Origin: Syntrophomonas sp.
Lineage (GTDB): Bacteria; Bacillota; Syntrophomonadia; Syntrophomonadales; Syntrophomonadaceae
Assembly (NCBI GenBank): GCA_016841875.1
Contig: JAENYG010000002.1
Location: 1-64,000 of the forward strand
Length of the DNA stretch: 64,000 nucleotides
Reading direction: 5' to 3'
Shown piece after piece: positions 24,420 to 33,800 of this stretch; the stretch's first letter is position 1, and each line of letters opens with the position of its first letter. The notes beneath the pieces are model-generated. The model saw only the letters and a program-made list of their open reading frames with translations, did not search any database and had not been told where the DNA came from. Position numbers and translations under genes: made by a program.

Positions 24420-25715
24420 ATGGGTTGGATGGATTTATTCAAATCAAAGCTAAGAACGCCGGATGAGGCAGTTGCACTAATTGAGGACGGGGAAACCATC
24501 GTAGTCCCTATGGTTGTAGGGCAGCCGATTTCATTAATCAATGCACTGGCAAAAAGGGCCCAGGATTTGGATGCAACATATTTTAATGCATTAGATTTAT
24601 TACCCACAGATATGCTTAAAATTACCCGGGAGGATAAATTGGTTGTTGAGACTGCATATGCGGGTCCCGGAGCTAAATCAAAAGTCCAGAGTGAAGATTT
24701 TACTCATACTCCGCTTAAAATGTTTGACACTACTAAAGTATGGGATGAAATACGCAATACTGAAGTTGCTATGTTTGTAGCATCTTCAATGGATAAAAAC
24801 GGCTATTTAACTATGGGGCCGGGACTGGACTATGCTTATGAAGCTATGCGTCGGGCTAAGAAAATTATTATTGAAGTAAACGAAAATATGCCCAAAACTC
24901 ATGGAGTAGGATTTTTCCACATTTCTGAAGTAACAGCTTTAGTAGAAAACCATAAACCTCTTTTAGCTATGCCTGAAACCCCAGCTCCACCTGACCAGGC
25001 TTCTGATGTTATTGGACAATATATTGCAGATTTAATCGAAGATGGCAGCACCCTGCAATTTGGATTGGGTTCTATAGGTGATAGTGTTGCTATGGCCCTG
25101 CAGGATAAAAAGGACCTGGGAGTCCATACGGAACTAATGACTGATACTATAAGGATTTTGTGGGAGAAAGGTGCGATTACCAATCGCCGTAAGAACTTCA
25201 TGCCCTATGTATCGGTGGCCTGCTTTGCATTTGGCAGTCAAAAACTATATGATTGGATAGATAATAACCCTTCAATACAGTTCTATCCGGCAGGTTGGGT
25301 GAATGACCCGCGTATTATCGCCCAAAACGATAACCTGATTTCAGTAAATGGAGCTTTGGATGTAGATATTACCGGGCAGGTTAATTCAGAATCATTTGGC
25401 CCCAAACAATTCGCAGGCATTGGGGGACAGCTTGATTTTGTTCAGGGTGCATGGTGGTCTAAAGGTGGAAAATCATTTATAGCCCTGCCTTCTACAGCCA
25501 AAAATGATACGCTTTCGAAAATTGTGGTTACTCATCCAGCAGGTACAATTATTACTACGGGCAGAACAGAGGTGCATTATATCGTTACGGAATATGGGGT
25601 AGCTCAACTTAAAGGAATGAGTATAAGAGAACGTGCTAAAAGGATGATTAGTATTGCTCACCCAAATTTCAGAGATCAGCTCACTTTTGAAGCTAAGAAG
25701 TTAAATATTCTATAA
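24420..25715 (+). CDS. Acetyl-CoA hydrolase/CoA-transferase family protein
   Basis: A 431 aa family I CoA-transferase of the acetyl-CoA hydrolase/4-hydroxybutyrate CoA-transferase type. Visible features are the N-terminal domain with MGPGLDYAYEAMRRAKK, the mid-region LQFGLGSIGDSVAMAL, and the C-terminal NGALDVDITGQVNSES and GGQLDFVQGA, where this family has its CoA-binding and catalytic elements. The ATG at 24420 has AGAGAGGTG at correct spacing; GTG 24411 overlaps that site. It is followed after 22 bp by an AidB-like acyl-CoA dehydrogenase, so the pair probably activates an acid by CoA transfer and then oxidises it. Cytoplasmic. Confidence 0.9.
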   Translation: MGWMDLFKSKLRTPDEAVALIEDGETIVVPMVVGQPISLINALAKRAQDLDATYFNALDLLPTDMLKITREDKLVVETAYAGPGAKSKVQSEDFTHTPLKMFDTTKVWDEIRNTEVAMFVASSMDKNGYLTMGPGLDYAYEAMRRAKKIIIEVNENMPKTHGVGFFHISEVTALVENHKPLLAMPETPAPPDQASDVIGQYIADLIEDGSTLQFGLGSIGDSVAMALQDKKDLGVHTELMTDTIRILWEKGAITNRRKNFMPYVSVACFAFGSQKLYDWIDNNPSIQFYPAGWVNDPRIIAQNDNLISVNGALDVDITGQVNSESFGPKQFAGIGGQLDFVQGAWWSKGGKSFIALPSTAKNDTLSKIVVTHPAGTIITTGRTEVHYIVTEYGVAQLKGMSIRERAKRMISIAHPNFRDQLTFEAKKLNIL

Positions 25716-25737
25716 CGGTGAATAAGGAGGGTTTAAC

Positions 25738-27342
25738 ATGTCTTTACCTACCAGAAATAACGAGTATAGTTTTAAAGATTTTCTGGAGTGGAGGAAAAAT
25801 GTTGATTACTATGCTGATGACACTTTTATACAGAAGGTAGTTAAGTGTTTTACGGGTGATGAATGGCAAAAGATAGATGATGCCGCCCGGGAAATTTCGC
25901 CCCGGGTGTCTTTCCGCTGGAGCAGGATGTCCGAATCCATAGCCTGGCCGGAAAAAAGACCTTATATGATGCATTATGATGGCCATAATAATCGCATCGA
26001 TAGAATTGTCCGACCGCATGATACTGAACTCATGGAAAAAGAGATATTTGCTGAAGCCTTGTTTTCAGAAGAGACTTCACCATGGGAAAAGCTGATTAAG
26101 ATGTATTTGATATATCAGAATGGTGAAGCATGTACCGCATGTCCAGTCACCTGCACTGAAGGTGCGGTAGAGATTATTCAAAAATACGCTAATACCCCGG
26201 AAGTCAAGAATATACTACAGCACCTGAAGGAGGGCAAAGACGGTAGTTTTGCTATTGGGGCTCAGTACCTATCCGAGATACAAGGAGGTTCTGATGTGCC
26301 TGCCAATGTCCTTGAAGCTGTAAATGAGGATGGGGCTTGGAAATTATATGGCACCAAATTCTTCTGTTCTGCTACCCATGCCGATTATGCCATGGTAACT
26401 GCTAAACCGCAAGGATCTGAAAAAGTGGCACTATTTGTAGTACCTTCATGGCTGCCTGGCAATAAGGAAAAAGAGATAAGGAATGGATATACTATTGATC
26501 GAATTAAGTGGAAGATGGGAACCAGCGAATTAACTACTGCAGAACTCACATTTAATGGAGCTGTGGCCTACCCGGTTGGCCCCTTAGATAGAGGAGTTGC
26601 TAATGTTGTGGGAGTAGTACTCACTTTCTCTCGTCTAACGGTAGGATTATCAGCAGCAGCTTATATAACCAGAGCCGTCAGAGAAGCCCTGCGATATGCT
26701 AGTTTCAGAGAGGCCTTTGGTATGAAAATTAAGGAATTTCCATTGCTGGCTTATCAGCTGAGAGATATGGAGAAAGGTGCTCAAAGAACTACCGCCGGAG
26801 CTTTCAAGCTGTATCGGGATTTTCTTAATCTTCCTGGTGGTTTAAAGGGAGGCCTGATTGAAAATGAACCTGAGGAAATCAAGCGAAAACGATTTGCAAT
26901 TAGGGAATTAATAATGCTTCAAAAGATTACAGCTTCATGGGATTGTACAGATATTATCCGTACCGCATTGTCCGTATTTGGCGGACACGGAGTCATGGAA
27001 GATTTTTCGGTTCTCCCCAGACTTTACCGGGATGCGGCTGTAAATGAGCTCTGGGAAGGACCCCGGAATGTCCTGCTCACCCAGATGCACCGGGATTTCC
27101 AGAAGGCATCCAGGTGGTATAAGCCTGCAGAATTCGTTCAAGATGTTCTGCTAGGTGCAGATAATGAGAAGGTAGAGAAGTTTTCGAAGGAAATGATAGA
27201 ACTACTAGCCCACCCAAATCTTTTTGTACTTAATGAGCAAACCCTGGATGTATGTGAACGCTGGGATAAATTTTGCCATAATTTCTATCATGCGTATCAG
27301 GATATTGCTCTGGCTGAGGTTGAAAATTCCAGCCAAACTTGA
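25738..27342 (+). CDS. Large (AidB-like) acyl-CoA dehydrogenase
   Basis: A 534 aa acyl-CoA dehydrogenase, about 150 residues longer than the standard length, as in the AidB-like group, with extensions at both ends. The motif QYLSEIQGGSDVPANVLEA fits the flavin-binding loop and VNELWEGPRNVLLTQ contains the WEGP element with the expected catalytic Glu, so this enzyme should be active. Two Cys pairs appear in CTACPVTCTEG (~130). It follows the CoA-transferase in one operon. AidB itself is linked to alkylation damage, but metabolic members oxidise acyl-CoA; context favours the latter. A hairpin at 27393 ends the operon. Confidence 0.88.
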   Translation: MSLPTRNNEYSFKDFLEWRKNVDYYADDTFIQKVVKCFTGDEWQKIDDAAREISPRVSFRWSRMSESIAWPEKRPYMMHYDGHNNRIDRIVRPHDTELMEKEIFAEALFSEETSPWEKLIKMYLIYQNGEACTACPVTCTEGAVEIIQKYANTPEVKNILQHLKEGKDGSFAIGAQYLSEIQGGSDVPANVLEAVNEDGAWKLYGTKFFCSATHADYAMVTAKPQGSEKVALFVVPSWLPGNKEKEIRNGYTIDRIKWKMGTSELTTAELTFNGAVAYPVGPLDRGVANVVGVVLTFSRLTVGLSAAAYITRAVREALRYASFREAFGMKIKEFPLLAYQLRDMEKGAQRTTAGAFKLYRDFLNLPGGLKGGLIENEPEEIKRKRFAIRELIMLQKITASWDCTDIIRTALSVFGGHGVMEDFSVLPRLYRDAAVNELWEGPRNVLLTQMHRDFQKASRWYKPAEFVQDVLLGADNEKVEKFSKEMIELLAHPNLFVLNEQTLDVCERWDKFCHNFYHAYQDIALAEVENSSQT

Positions 27343-27392
27343 TTCCAGTAGGGTAGATATAAAGTAAAGAAATAAGTATAAAGTTTATGAGA

Positions 27393-27442
27393 TATAAAGG
27401 GTTGAAGGGTTTATTAAATAATCCCGTAATCAACCCTTTATA
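27393..27442 (+). terminator. Hairpin, probable terminator
   Basis: Perfect 13 bp arms, TATAAAGGGTTGA (27393-27405) and TCAACCCTTTATA (27430-27442), with an inner GGG/CCC pair. No clear T-run follows, so the terminator call is moderate. Confidence 0.55.
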
Positions 27443-27600
27443 ATTTATAAAGCTATAAAGAAAAATAAAAACAAGATGATTAGTACCCGAACAGCAGTTG
27501 TTGAGGCTAAATTCCCCTTTAACAAGCCTAATTATATCCCAGAGAAAACACAAAAATGCCACATAGATATTATATAATTTTAAAATGGAGGTAAAAATTT

Positions 27601-28290
27601 ATGCCTACAATATTAATAGCAGATGACAATCAACAGATTACCTCGATTTTAGGGGAATATGCTAAAAAAGAAGGTTATACTGCCATAATCGCCCTGGATG
27701 GCCTGGATGCTCTGGAACAGTTTAAACGAAAAAATCCGGATATAGTATTGCTTGATGTTATGATGCCTAAAATGGACGGCTTTGAGCTCTGCCGAGAAAT
27801 ACGGAAAACTTCCAATGTACCAATTATCATGGTTACTGCCCGGGGTGAGGATTTTGAAAAAATTATGGGACTGGATATTGGTGCTGATGATTATATCGTG
27901 AAACCTTTTTCACCGCCTGAAGTTATGGCCCGGGTGAGGGCCATACTGCGCAGAATAGAGAGGGAAGACCGGGCGGCCCAGCTATTCAGCTTTGATAACT
28001 TATCGATAAATCTTGAAGACTATACAGCTGCTATTGATGGGATCAATATATCACTGACCAAAAAAGAAATTGAGTTATTGTGGACTTTGGCCAGTCATAA
28101 AAACAAGGTTTTTTCCCGGGATAACCTTTTAGACAGCCTTTGGGGGCATGACTATTTTGGGGATAGCCGTACCGTAGACTCCCATATAAAAAGACTCCGA
28201 GCCAAACTAGATGCATGTGAGCACGATAATTGGGAGATAAAAACTATATGGGGGGTTGGCTACAAGTTTGAGGTAAAAACTGATGTTTAA
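27601..28290 (+). CDS. OmpR/PhoB-family response regulator
   Basis: A 229 aa two-component regulator. The receiver domain (1-~118) has the acidic pair D8-D9, phospho-acceptor D52 in LLDVMMP, T79 and K101 in VKPF. The C-terminal winged helix (~128-225) ends in KTIWGVGYKFE, typical of OmpR/PhoB proteins. A TGGAGG site precedes the ATG. The sensor kinase gene overlaps its end by 8 bp, so they are partners. No target is evident; the neighbours are acyl-CoA genes on either side. Confidence 0.95.
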   Translation: MPTILIADDNQQITSILGEYAKKEGYTAIIALDGLDALEQFKRKNPDIVLLDVMMPKMDGFELCREIRKTSNVPIIMVTARGEDFEKIMGLDIGADDYIVKPFSPPEVMARVRAILRRIEREDRAAQLFSFDNLSINLEDYTAAIDGINISLTKKEIELLWTLASHKNKVFSRDNLLDSLWGHDYFGDSRTVDSHIKRLRAKLDACEHDNWEIKTIWGVGYKFEVKTDV

Positions 28291-29743
28291 GAATAGAATC
28301 GCATTAAAACTGTCATCATATTTTGCATTAGCACTATTGGTATTTTCTTTGATAATAGGCAGCGTCTTTTTAATCCTTTTCAAAAACTATACTGTGGAAC
28401 TGCACCAGGCCGATCTGGAAAAGAGAGCAGCCGGTATAGCCCAGACCCTGTCGGAATTTACATCTGCCAATGGCAGGCAGGGTGGTTATGGTGCATATCT
28501 TCGATTTATAGATGATATTGCTATGACCGATGTTTGGATTGTTGACCAAAACCGGGATCTTATCACCAGGGGACCGGGTATGGGAGGGATGGGAAAAGAA
28601 TATGTATACTCGGATCTGCCTGCCGATGCAGACAGCGTGATATCAGACGTATTCACCGGTAAAACCGCATTTAGCGAAGATTTCAGCACTTTGCTTAATG
28701 CGCCCACCCTGACCGTGGGCACACCTATTATAGCCGCTAACGGGGAAATAACAGGGGTGGTATTGCTGCATTCACCGATCGAAGGTATAAACAAGGCCAT
28801 ATCGGATGGTTTTACCGCCCTGGCCCTAAGTATCCTGGCGGCCCTCTTGATTGCATTTTCACTATCAATTGGATTTTCTATAAGCTTTACCAGGCCTCTG
28901 AACCGGATGAAAAGCACTGCCTTGCTTCTGGCTGATGGCGATTATACCGCTCAGACCCAGATACAACAAAATGATGAAATCGGTGACTTGGCGGTTACCC
29001 TGGACATACTGAGCGACCGTCTCAAACAGGCCAGCCAGGATAGTGCCAGGCTGGAACAGCTGCGGCGGGACTTTGTAGCCAACATTTCACATGAGCTTAG
29101 AACACCTATAACAGTAATCCGAGGTTCATTGGAAGCTTTGTATGATGGAGTTGTAACTGACCCGGAACAGGTAAAAAGCTACCAGCAGCAGATCATGTTT
29201 GAAGCTTTATTTCTGCAAAGGCTGGTGGGCGATCTGCTTGATTTGTCCCGACTGCAGAATACTGATTTTGAAATAGAAAAACAGGAAATAAATATGGCTG
29301 AAGTAATAGATGATGTTACCCGCAGCATGACTTCTATTGCTGATGATAAAGGGATAAGGATGGAAACAACAAAAGATAACAGCCTGGAACATATCTGGGG
29401 TGACTACGGCCGGCTCAGGCAAATGCTGATGATCTTGCTGGATAATGCGGTAAAATTTTCGCCTGAAAATGGAGTTGTAAAGCTGAACCTGACCAATCGG
29501 GTATTATCTATAACCGACAATGGAGTAGGTATAGCAGAGGAAAACCTGCCCTATATCTTCGACCGCTTTCATACATCTCGTTCTGAGCATAACAAAAGCG
29601 GTACTGGTTTAGGGCTGGCTATTGCCAAACAGATTGCCGACCGACATGATATCGATATCATAGTAGAAAGCGAGCCGGATGTAAAAACCGAGTTCAGGTT
29701 ATACTTTACCGGAATAACGAATACAACCTCGGGGACAAAGTGA
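28283..29743 (+). CDS. Sensor histidine kinase
   Basis: A 486 aa membrane kinase: first span ~13-34, an extracytoplasmic sensor region ~35-175, second span ~178-202, HAMP to ~255, HisKA with the phosphorylated H270 in NISHELRTP, and an HATPase_c domain with N-box DNAVKFSPENG, SITDNGVGI and SGTGLGLAIAK. All catalytic motifs are intact. The sensor region has no domain I recognise. Translation is coupled to the response regulator by overlap. It autophosphorylates and passes phosphate to D52 of its partner. Confidence 0.93.
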   Translation: MFKNRIALKLSSYFALALLVFSLIIGSVFLILFKNYTVELHQADLEKRAAGIAQTLSEFTSANGRQGGYGAYLRFIDDIAMTDVWIVDQNRDLITRGPGMGGMGKEYVYSDLPADADSVISDVFTGKTAFSEDFSTLLNAPTLTVGTPIIAANGEITGVVLLHSPIEGINKAISDGFTALALSILAALLIAFSLSIGFSISFTRPLNRMKSTALLLADGDYTAQTQIQQNDEIGDLAVTLDILSDRLKQASQDSARLEQLRRDFVANISHELRTPITVIRGSLEALYDGVVTDPEQVKSYQQQIMFEALFLQRLVGDLLDLSRLQNTDFEIEKQEINMAEVIDDVTRSMTSIADDKGIRMETTKDNSLEHIWGDYGRLRQMLMILLDNAVKFSPENGVVKLNLTNRVLSITDNGVGIAEENLPYIFDRFHTSRSEHNKSGTGLGLAIAKQIADRHDIDIIVESEPDVKTEFRLYFTGITNTTSGTK

Positions 29744-30018
29744 GTGAATACGATGATTTTACCAGAGCTATGGGCGGCCCTATCGAAAACAACCTGGTGT
29801 GAATGACCATGATAGAAGGTGATCTGGTGGGTGAGAGCTTCTATGATGAAGAATAATATTAAATGATAGGCAGCTAACTGCTCAGGGAAATAATATAGTT
29901 ATTGATGGGGATGGGATCCAAGAATATCGAGTTTGCTCGCTTATACCTGTAATACCATCCCCAGATATAAAGGATCTGGTGGTTTTGGAAATCGGCTCTA
30001 CGCTAAAAATCGGACCTT
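29744..30018. other. Short region with possible decayed coding sequence
   Basis: From GTG 29742 a frame reads SEYDDFTRAMGGPIENNLV, then TGA, then MTMIEGDLVGESFYDEE and a stop. It looks like a scrap of a larger protein but I cannot name it. The rest holds the end of the converging CoA-transferase gene. Confidence 0.25.
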
Positions 30019-31362
30019 TTATGCCAACCTGTTGCTTCTAAGCCAAATTTTCATTTTACCGGCTTCCTTGATAAGTTCATCTCTGAAATCTGGATGAGCG
30101 ATGCTTATCAGTGCCTCAGCCCGTTCCCAGGTAGATTTGCCTTTGAGCTGGATCACACCGTATTCGGTTACTACATAGAAGTTAACCGCCCTGTGCAGCG
30201 TTACTATCGTTCCGGGACTCAGTGTAGGCCTGATCCTGGAGGCTATATTACCGTTGGCATCCTTGTAAGTGGAGGTCAGGCAGATGAACCCTTTCCCGCC
30301 TCTGGATCTAAATGAACCTGAGATGAAATCTAACTGTCCACCGGTTCCTGAAATGTGTCTGATACCGGAAGCCTCGGAAGCCACCTGGCCATAGAGATCA
30401 ACTTCCAGAGCATTGTTTATCGCCATCACGTTATCATTTTGTCCAATTATGTATGGGTCATTGGTATAGCCCACCGGGTAAATGGCACAAACCGGATTTT
30501 CATCCATAAAATCATATAGTTTATTGCTTCCCATAGCAAAAGTGTAAACCATCTTACCTTTGTCCAGTGTTTTATAGACTCCGGAAATACGTCCGGCTTC
30601 ATACATATCTACAAAGGAGTCAACCAACATTTCAGTGTGCACCCCTAAATCTTTCAAATCGGATTGAGCAATCATTGCTCCTATGGCATTGGGCATAGCT
30701 CCAATTCCCAATTGCAAACAGGCTCGGTTTGGGATTTCCTTCATCACCATCGCAGCAACCTTTTTATCTACCTCACTTATAGGAACTTCAGGCAGCTGAA
30801 TGAGCGGCAGGTTGTGTCCTTCGACGATGTAATCAATTTCGGATAAGTGGATCGATTCACTGTTTCCACCCAGACACTTGGGAACGGACGTATTTACCTC
30901 GGCGATAACAATCCTGGCAGCTTTGGAAAAGGTTCGAGTTACTGAATTGGAAGTTCCCAGGTTAAAATAACCATGCTTATCCATGGGGGTAACCATAATC
31001 ATGGCTATATCAACAGGAACATACCCTCTATCATAAATAGTAACTGCCTCATTATAGGTTACGGGGATGTAGTTGCATAAATCTTCCTCATGCAGTTTCC
31101 GGCTGGCTCCAGAGAAATGCCAATCGTTGTATATGAAGTGTTTTCTTTCCGGATCTGCCAACACTGCCTGAGGAGGAAAGGGACAGGCGGTTGTTCTGAT
31201 CAGTACATCATGAAGTTCCTCTTTCCTGCGGGCCAGGGCAGAATCCAGGTATATAGAGTTCATCATGAATTCTCCATAGTGAACAAGATCCCCTGATTTT
31301 ACTGCCTTCACTGCCTCATCGACTGGAACAAGTTTGCGCTGGTATTCTTCAATGTAATTCAT
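30019..31362 (-). CDS. Acetyl-CoA hydrolase/transferase, butyryl-CoA:acetate CoA-transferase type
   Basis: A 447 aa family I CoA-transferase. The N-terminal domain contains [18 protein letters not shown], the hinge [16 protein letters not shown] carries the GxGxxPxA motif, and the C-terminal part has [16 protein letters not shown] and [11 protein letters not shown]. These features fit butyryl-CoA:acetate or related 4-hydroxybutyrate CoA-transferases, which move CoA between acetyl-CoA and short fatty acids. In a syntrophic oxidiser this would activate butyrate. An AGGAAGG site precedes the ATG. It is about 35% diverged in look from the CoA-transferase at 24420, so the two likely have different acids. 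Single gene. Confidence 0.9.
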   Translation of the reverse strand: MNYIEEYQRKLVPVDEAVKAVKSGDLVHYGEFMMNSIYLDSALARRKEELHDVLIRTTACPFPPQAVLADPERKHFIYNDWHFSGASRKLHEEDLCNYIPVTYNEAVTIYDRGYVPVDIAMIMVTPMDKHGYFNLGTSNSVTRTFSKAARIVIAEVNTSVPKCLGGNSESIHLSEIDYIVEGHNLPLIQLPEVPISEVDKKVAAMVMKEIPNRACLQLGIGAMPNAIGAMIAQSDLKDLGVHTEMLVDSFVDMYEAGRISGVYKTLDKGKMVYTFAMGSNKLYDFMDENPVCAIYPVGYTNDPYIIGQNDNVMAINNALEVDLYGQVASEASGIRHISGTGGQLDFISGSFRSRGGKGFICLTSTYKDANGNIASRIRPTLSPGTIVTLHRAVNFYVVTEYGVIQLKGKSTWERAEALISIAHPDFRDELIKEAGKMKIWLRSNRLA

Positions 31363-31748
31363 ATAAACACCTTCCTATTTTAAATATTATAAAGATTAAG
31401 CTGCTTGCACTTGAGTAATGGCTTATGTATTTCCTTAAGCCTTCATGCCTTCCTGCAATTATCGGGAATGGGAGGATAAGAGCCGCAGGAAAGTTCCGAC
31501 CTGCCAGGATAGGAACCTGCCCAATGCCCTGTAACACAAAATGTAAACGCACAACCGCCTGATGTTGTCGTACATTTACAAGCAAATATCGTGCCAAAAT
31601 ATATAAGGCAGCTCTGTTCAGGGGTTCTTGCTGATGACTGCAGGTCACCAATCTCAATTTTTAGGGATTTATGTTGATGACTAATCAAGATCGATATCAA
31701 TAGAGACTATCCCATCCTTCATACCGCTTAGTATGGATAAACAAAATG

Positions 31749-31806
31749 ACACATATTGTAACGAGTAGTGAGCTCGAATCACACCAAAGAACGGTGTAAT
31801 ATGTGT
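31749..31806. ncRNA. Inverted-repeat structure folding as a three-way junction
   Basis: Outer arms ACACATATT (31749-31757) and AATATGTGT (31798-31806) pair perfectly. Between them are two small perfect hairpins, CGAG/CTCG (31762-31776) and ACACC/GGTGT (31781-31797). The 58 nt unit can fold in either strand. It lacks the hammerhead core and any riboswitch consensus known to me. It may be a leader element of the minus-strand CoA-transferase or part of the RAYT element's left end. Confidence 0.35.
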
Positions 31807-31863
31807 GGCAGGCTAACCAATCACCTGCCCGAAACAATGTAATCTGCATATCATAGCTCCGCT

Positions 31864-31890
31864 GGGACACGGGGACAGGTCCCTTGTCCC
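31864..31890. repeat. REP-like palindrome, single arm
   Basis: One 27 nt arm of the GGGACACGGGGACAGG...TTGTCCC family, itself partly palindromic, about 200 bp left of the RAYT remnant. With the full palindrome at 32763-32833 it flanks that gene on both sides. Confidence 0.8.
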
Positions 31891-32087
31891 ACTTTTTTGG
31901 TCCCTGCTTGATGACATTTTTGCACACTATTTTCGAGAAATAAACTCCAATCATATACTAAAAAATGCATTAATTAACAGGAATTTACAATATTGACGCA
32001 GAAGAATTTATGATAGCGAAAAGCCATACCGAGGATTATATTGTATCTTTGTGCAGCTAATCAGTTTATTAGTGTTGAGGTGATAAC

Positions 32088-32760
32088 ATGTCAAGGCAGG
32101 CTCGCAGGAAAAGCAACAGTGGTATATATCATTTGATGCTACGGGGGGTAAATGGACAGAAGGTATTTGAGGATGAATATGATTGCAGAAGAATCATTGA
32201 GACTATTCATTATTATAAACCGATAAGCAAGTACCAGGTGTATGCTTACTGTCTTATGAGTAATCATATTCATTTATTGCTCAGGGAGACCGAGGAATCT
32301 ATATCCCAGGCCATCAAGAGAATAAGCAGCAGCTATGTATTCTGGTATAATAAAAAATATCACCGCAAACCCCGCGAAAGCAGGAATAACTAAGGATATA
32401 GAGAAATACCGATGGAGCAGTTACACAGAATATTTGGATACTCCTATAATGACTGATGTAGATTTCGCTCTAGATATGTTTTCAACGGATAGAAACAAAG
32501 CAGTAGATTTATTTAAATCGTATAATAATGAAAACAATGACGATCAATGTATGGAATATGCTGCAAAACTTAATTTATCTGATCAAGAGGTTATTGAATT
32601 TCTAAATGAGCTAGGTTTTGTTAATTTAAGTGAAATAACCAGGCTTGAAAAAGGCCAGCGAGATCAAGTTATAAAGAAGATTAAGAATATAAATGGTGTT
32701 AACATAAGGCAAATAGCAAGATTAACGGGAATTTCGAAAAGTGTAATTGATAGAATATGA
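32088..32760 (+). pseudogene. REP-associated tyrosine transposase (RAYT), internally deleted
   Basis: The 5' part encodes MSRQARRKSNSGIYHLMLRG and the HUH motif SNHIHLLL (residues ~62-69), hallmarks of RAYT/Y1 transposases. At about 32365-32385 the frame jumps: NKKYHR is followed, in another frame, by NPAKAGITKDIEKYRWSSYTEY and the C-terminal DnaA-like helix region. In intact RAYTs some 30-40 residues, including the catalytic Tyr of RYIHxNP, lie at this point, so a deletion plus frameshift has removed the active site. The second fragment runs to 32760. REP palindromes flank the gene, as expected for the source of the dispersed repeats. Not active. Confidence 0.88.
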
Positions 32761-32762
32761 GG

Positions 32763-32833
32763 TGGGACACGGGGACAGGTCCCTTGTCCCAATAAGTAAT
32801 GAAGCGGGACAAGGGACCTGTCCCCGTGTCCCA
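32763..32833. repeat. REP-like palindrome (full, two arms)
   Basis: Two perfectly complementary 28 nt arms of the TGGGACACGGGGACAGG type around a 15 nt spacer, starting 3 bp after the RAYT stop codon. It is the best preserved copy and probably the right end of the RAYT element. Confidence 0.88.
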
Positions 32834-32883
32834 CATAATAATGGAGTAGAATTAATATACAAGCATCGAAGGGAAGGACTATA

Positions 32884-33654
32884 ATGCTGGGTGCAATTAT
32901 TGGAGATATTATCGGGTCGGTTTATGAATGGAGCCCGACAAAAACTACAGCCTTTCCTCTTTTTTCTCCTGATTCAAGATTTACTGATGATACAGTACTT
33001 ACAGTGGCAGTTGCTGATGCTGTCTTGTACCAAAAAGACTATGCCCGCACCATCTGGGAATATGGCAGGAAGTATCCCAGGGCTGGCTATGGAAGGTCTT
33101 TTAAGGGGTGGCTGAAAGGTAGGGACCTTCTTCCCTATGGCAGTTATGGTAATGGTTCAGCCATGCGGGTCAGTCCAGTAGGTTTTGCATTTGACAGCAC
33201 AGATGAGGTATTGCTTGAAGCAGCCCGGACTGCCGAGGTAACCCATAACCATCCAGAAGGAATCAAGGGAGCACAGGCCGCAGCTCTGGCCATTTTGCTG
33301 GCCCGGCAGGGTAACAATAAGATGGAAATAAAGAAGCAGATCGAAAGCCGCTTCGCTTATGACCTGAGCAGAACCCTGGATGAGATCCGGCCGGATTATG
33401 GCTTTGATGTAAGCTGCCAGGGGTCAGTGCCAGAGGCCATCATTGCCTTTTTGGAGTCTCTTAACTACGAGGATGCCATTCGCCAGGCTATTTCATTAGG
33501 GGGCGATAGCGATACTATGGCCTGTATTGCAGGAGGGATTGCCCAGGCCTTCTATAAAGATATTCCCCGGCACATTGTGAGTCAGGCCCGATTACTGCTG
33601 GATCCTGATCTGCTTAGAATCATAGACCAGTTCTCGGAACGATATGGCCAATAG
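32884..33654 (+). CDS. ADP-ribosylglycohydrolase (DraG-like)
   Basis: A 256 aa protein of the ADP-ribosylglycohydrolase family (usual ~250-300 aa). It has the start GAIIGDIIGSVYE, the metal-binding FTDDTVLT (~38-45) and the closing GGDSDTMACIAGGIA (~206-220), so both Mg sites are complete. It would cleave ADP-ribose from a protein or another acceptor. In nitrogen fixers DraG acts on nitrogenase reductase, but no nif gene or ADP-ribosyltransferase is present here, so the target is unknown. An AAGGGAAGGA site precedes the ATG. Monocistronic, next to the RAYT remnant. Confidence 0.9.
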   Translation: MLGAIIGDIIGSVYEWSPTKTTAFPLFSPDSRFTDDTVLTVAVADAVLYQKDYARTIWEYGRKYPRAGYGRSFKGWLKGRDLLPYGSYGNGSAMRVSPVGFAFDSTDEVLLEAARTAEVTHNHPEGIKGAQAAALAILLARQGNNKMEIKKQIESRFAYDLSRTLDEIRPDYGFDVSCQGSVPEAIIAFLESLNYEDAIRQAISLGGDSDTMACIAGGIAQAFYKDIPRHIVSQARLLLDPDLLRIIDQFSERYGQ

Positions 33655-33800
33655 GAAACAGTCTGACGTTCTTTTTGTTTCCTGTAATTCGGGGTATCAA
33701 CCCTCATTAATACAAGAATAGACATTTATTATGTACTATTGTAGTATTAAGATAAGAAGATACAAAGTGTGCAGCAGACAAAGTGAGGTGGGCATCGGAA

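Larger units (their letters stand above)
31363..32087. other. Intergenic with a REP half and a three-way-junction repeat
   Basis: About 725 bp upstream of both the CoA-transferase (minus) and the RAYT remnant (plus). It contains the inverted-repeat structure at 31749-31806 and a REP arm at 31864-31890. Small frames here, one of them Cys-rich on the minus strand (31443-31700), show no ribosome binding site or family and are not called as genes. Confidence 0.4.

Noticed and set aside
29742-29855. Selenocysteine at the TGA in the small frame after the histidine kinase
   Set aside because: The frame is short, matches no family, has no conserved Cys context and lacks a hairpin after the TGA.
31443-31700. 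Cys-rich 85-codon ORF on the minus strand
   Set aside because: No ribosome binding site, overlaps other open frames, and I recognise no family; probably chance.
31749-31806. Hammerhead ribozyme
   Set aside because: The three-way junction lacks the CUGANGA and GAAA core sequences in either strand.
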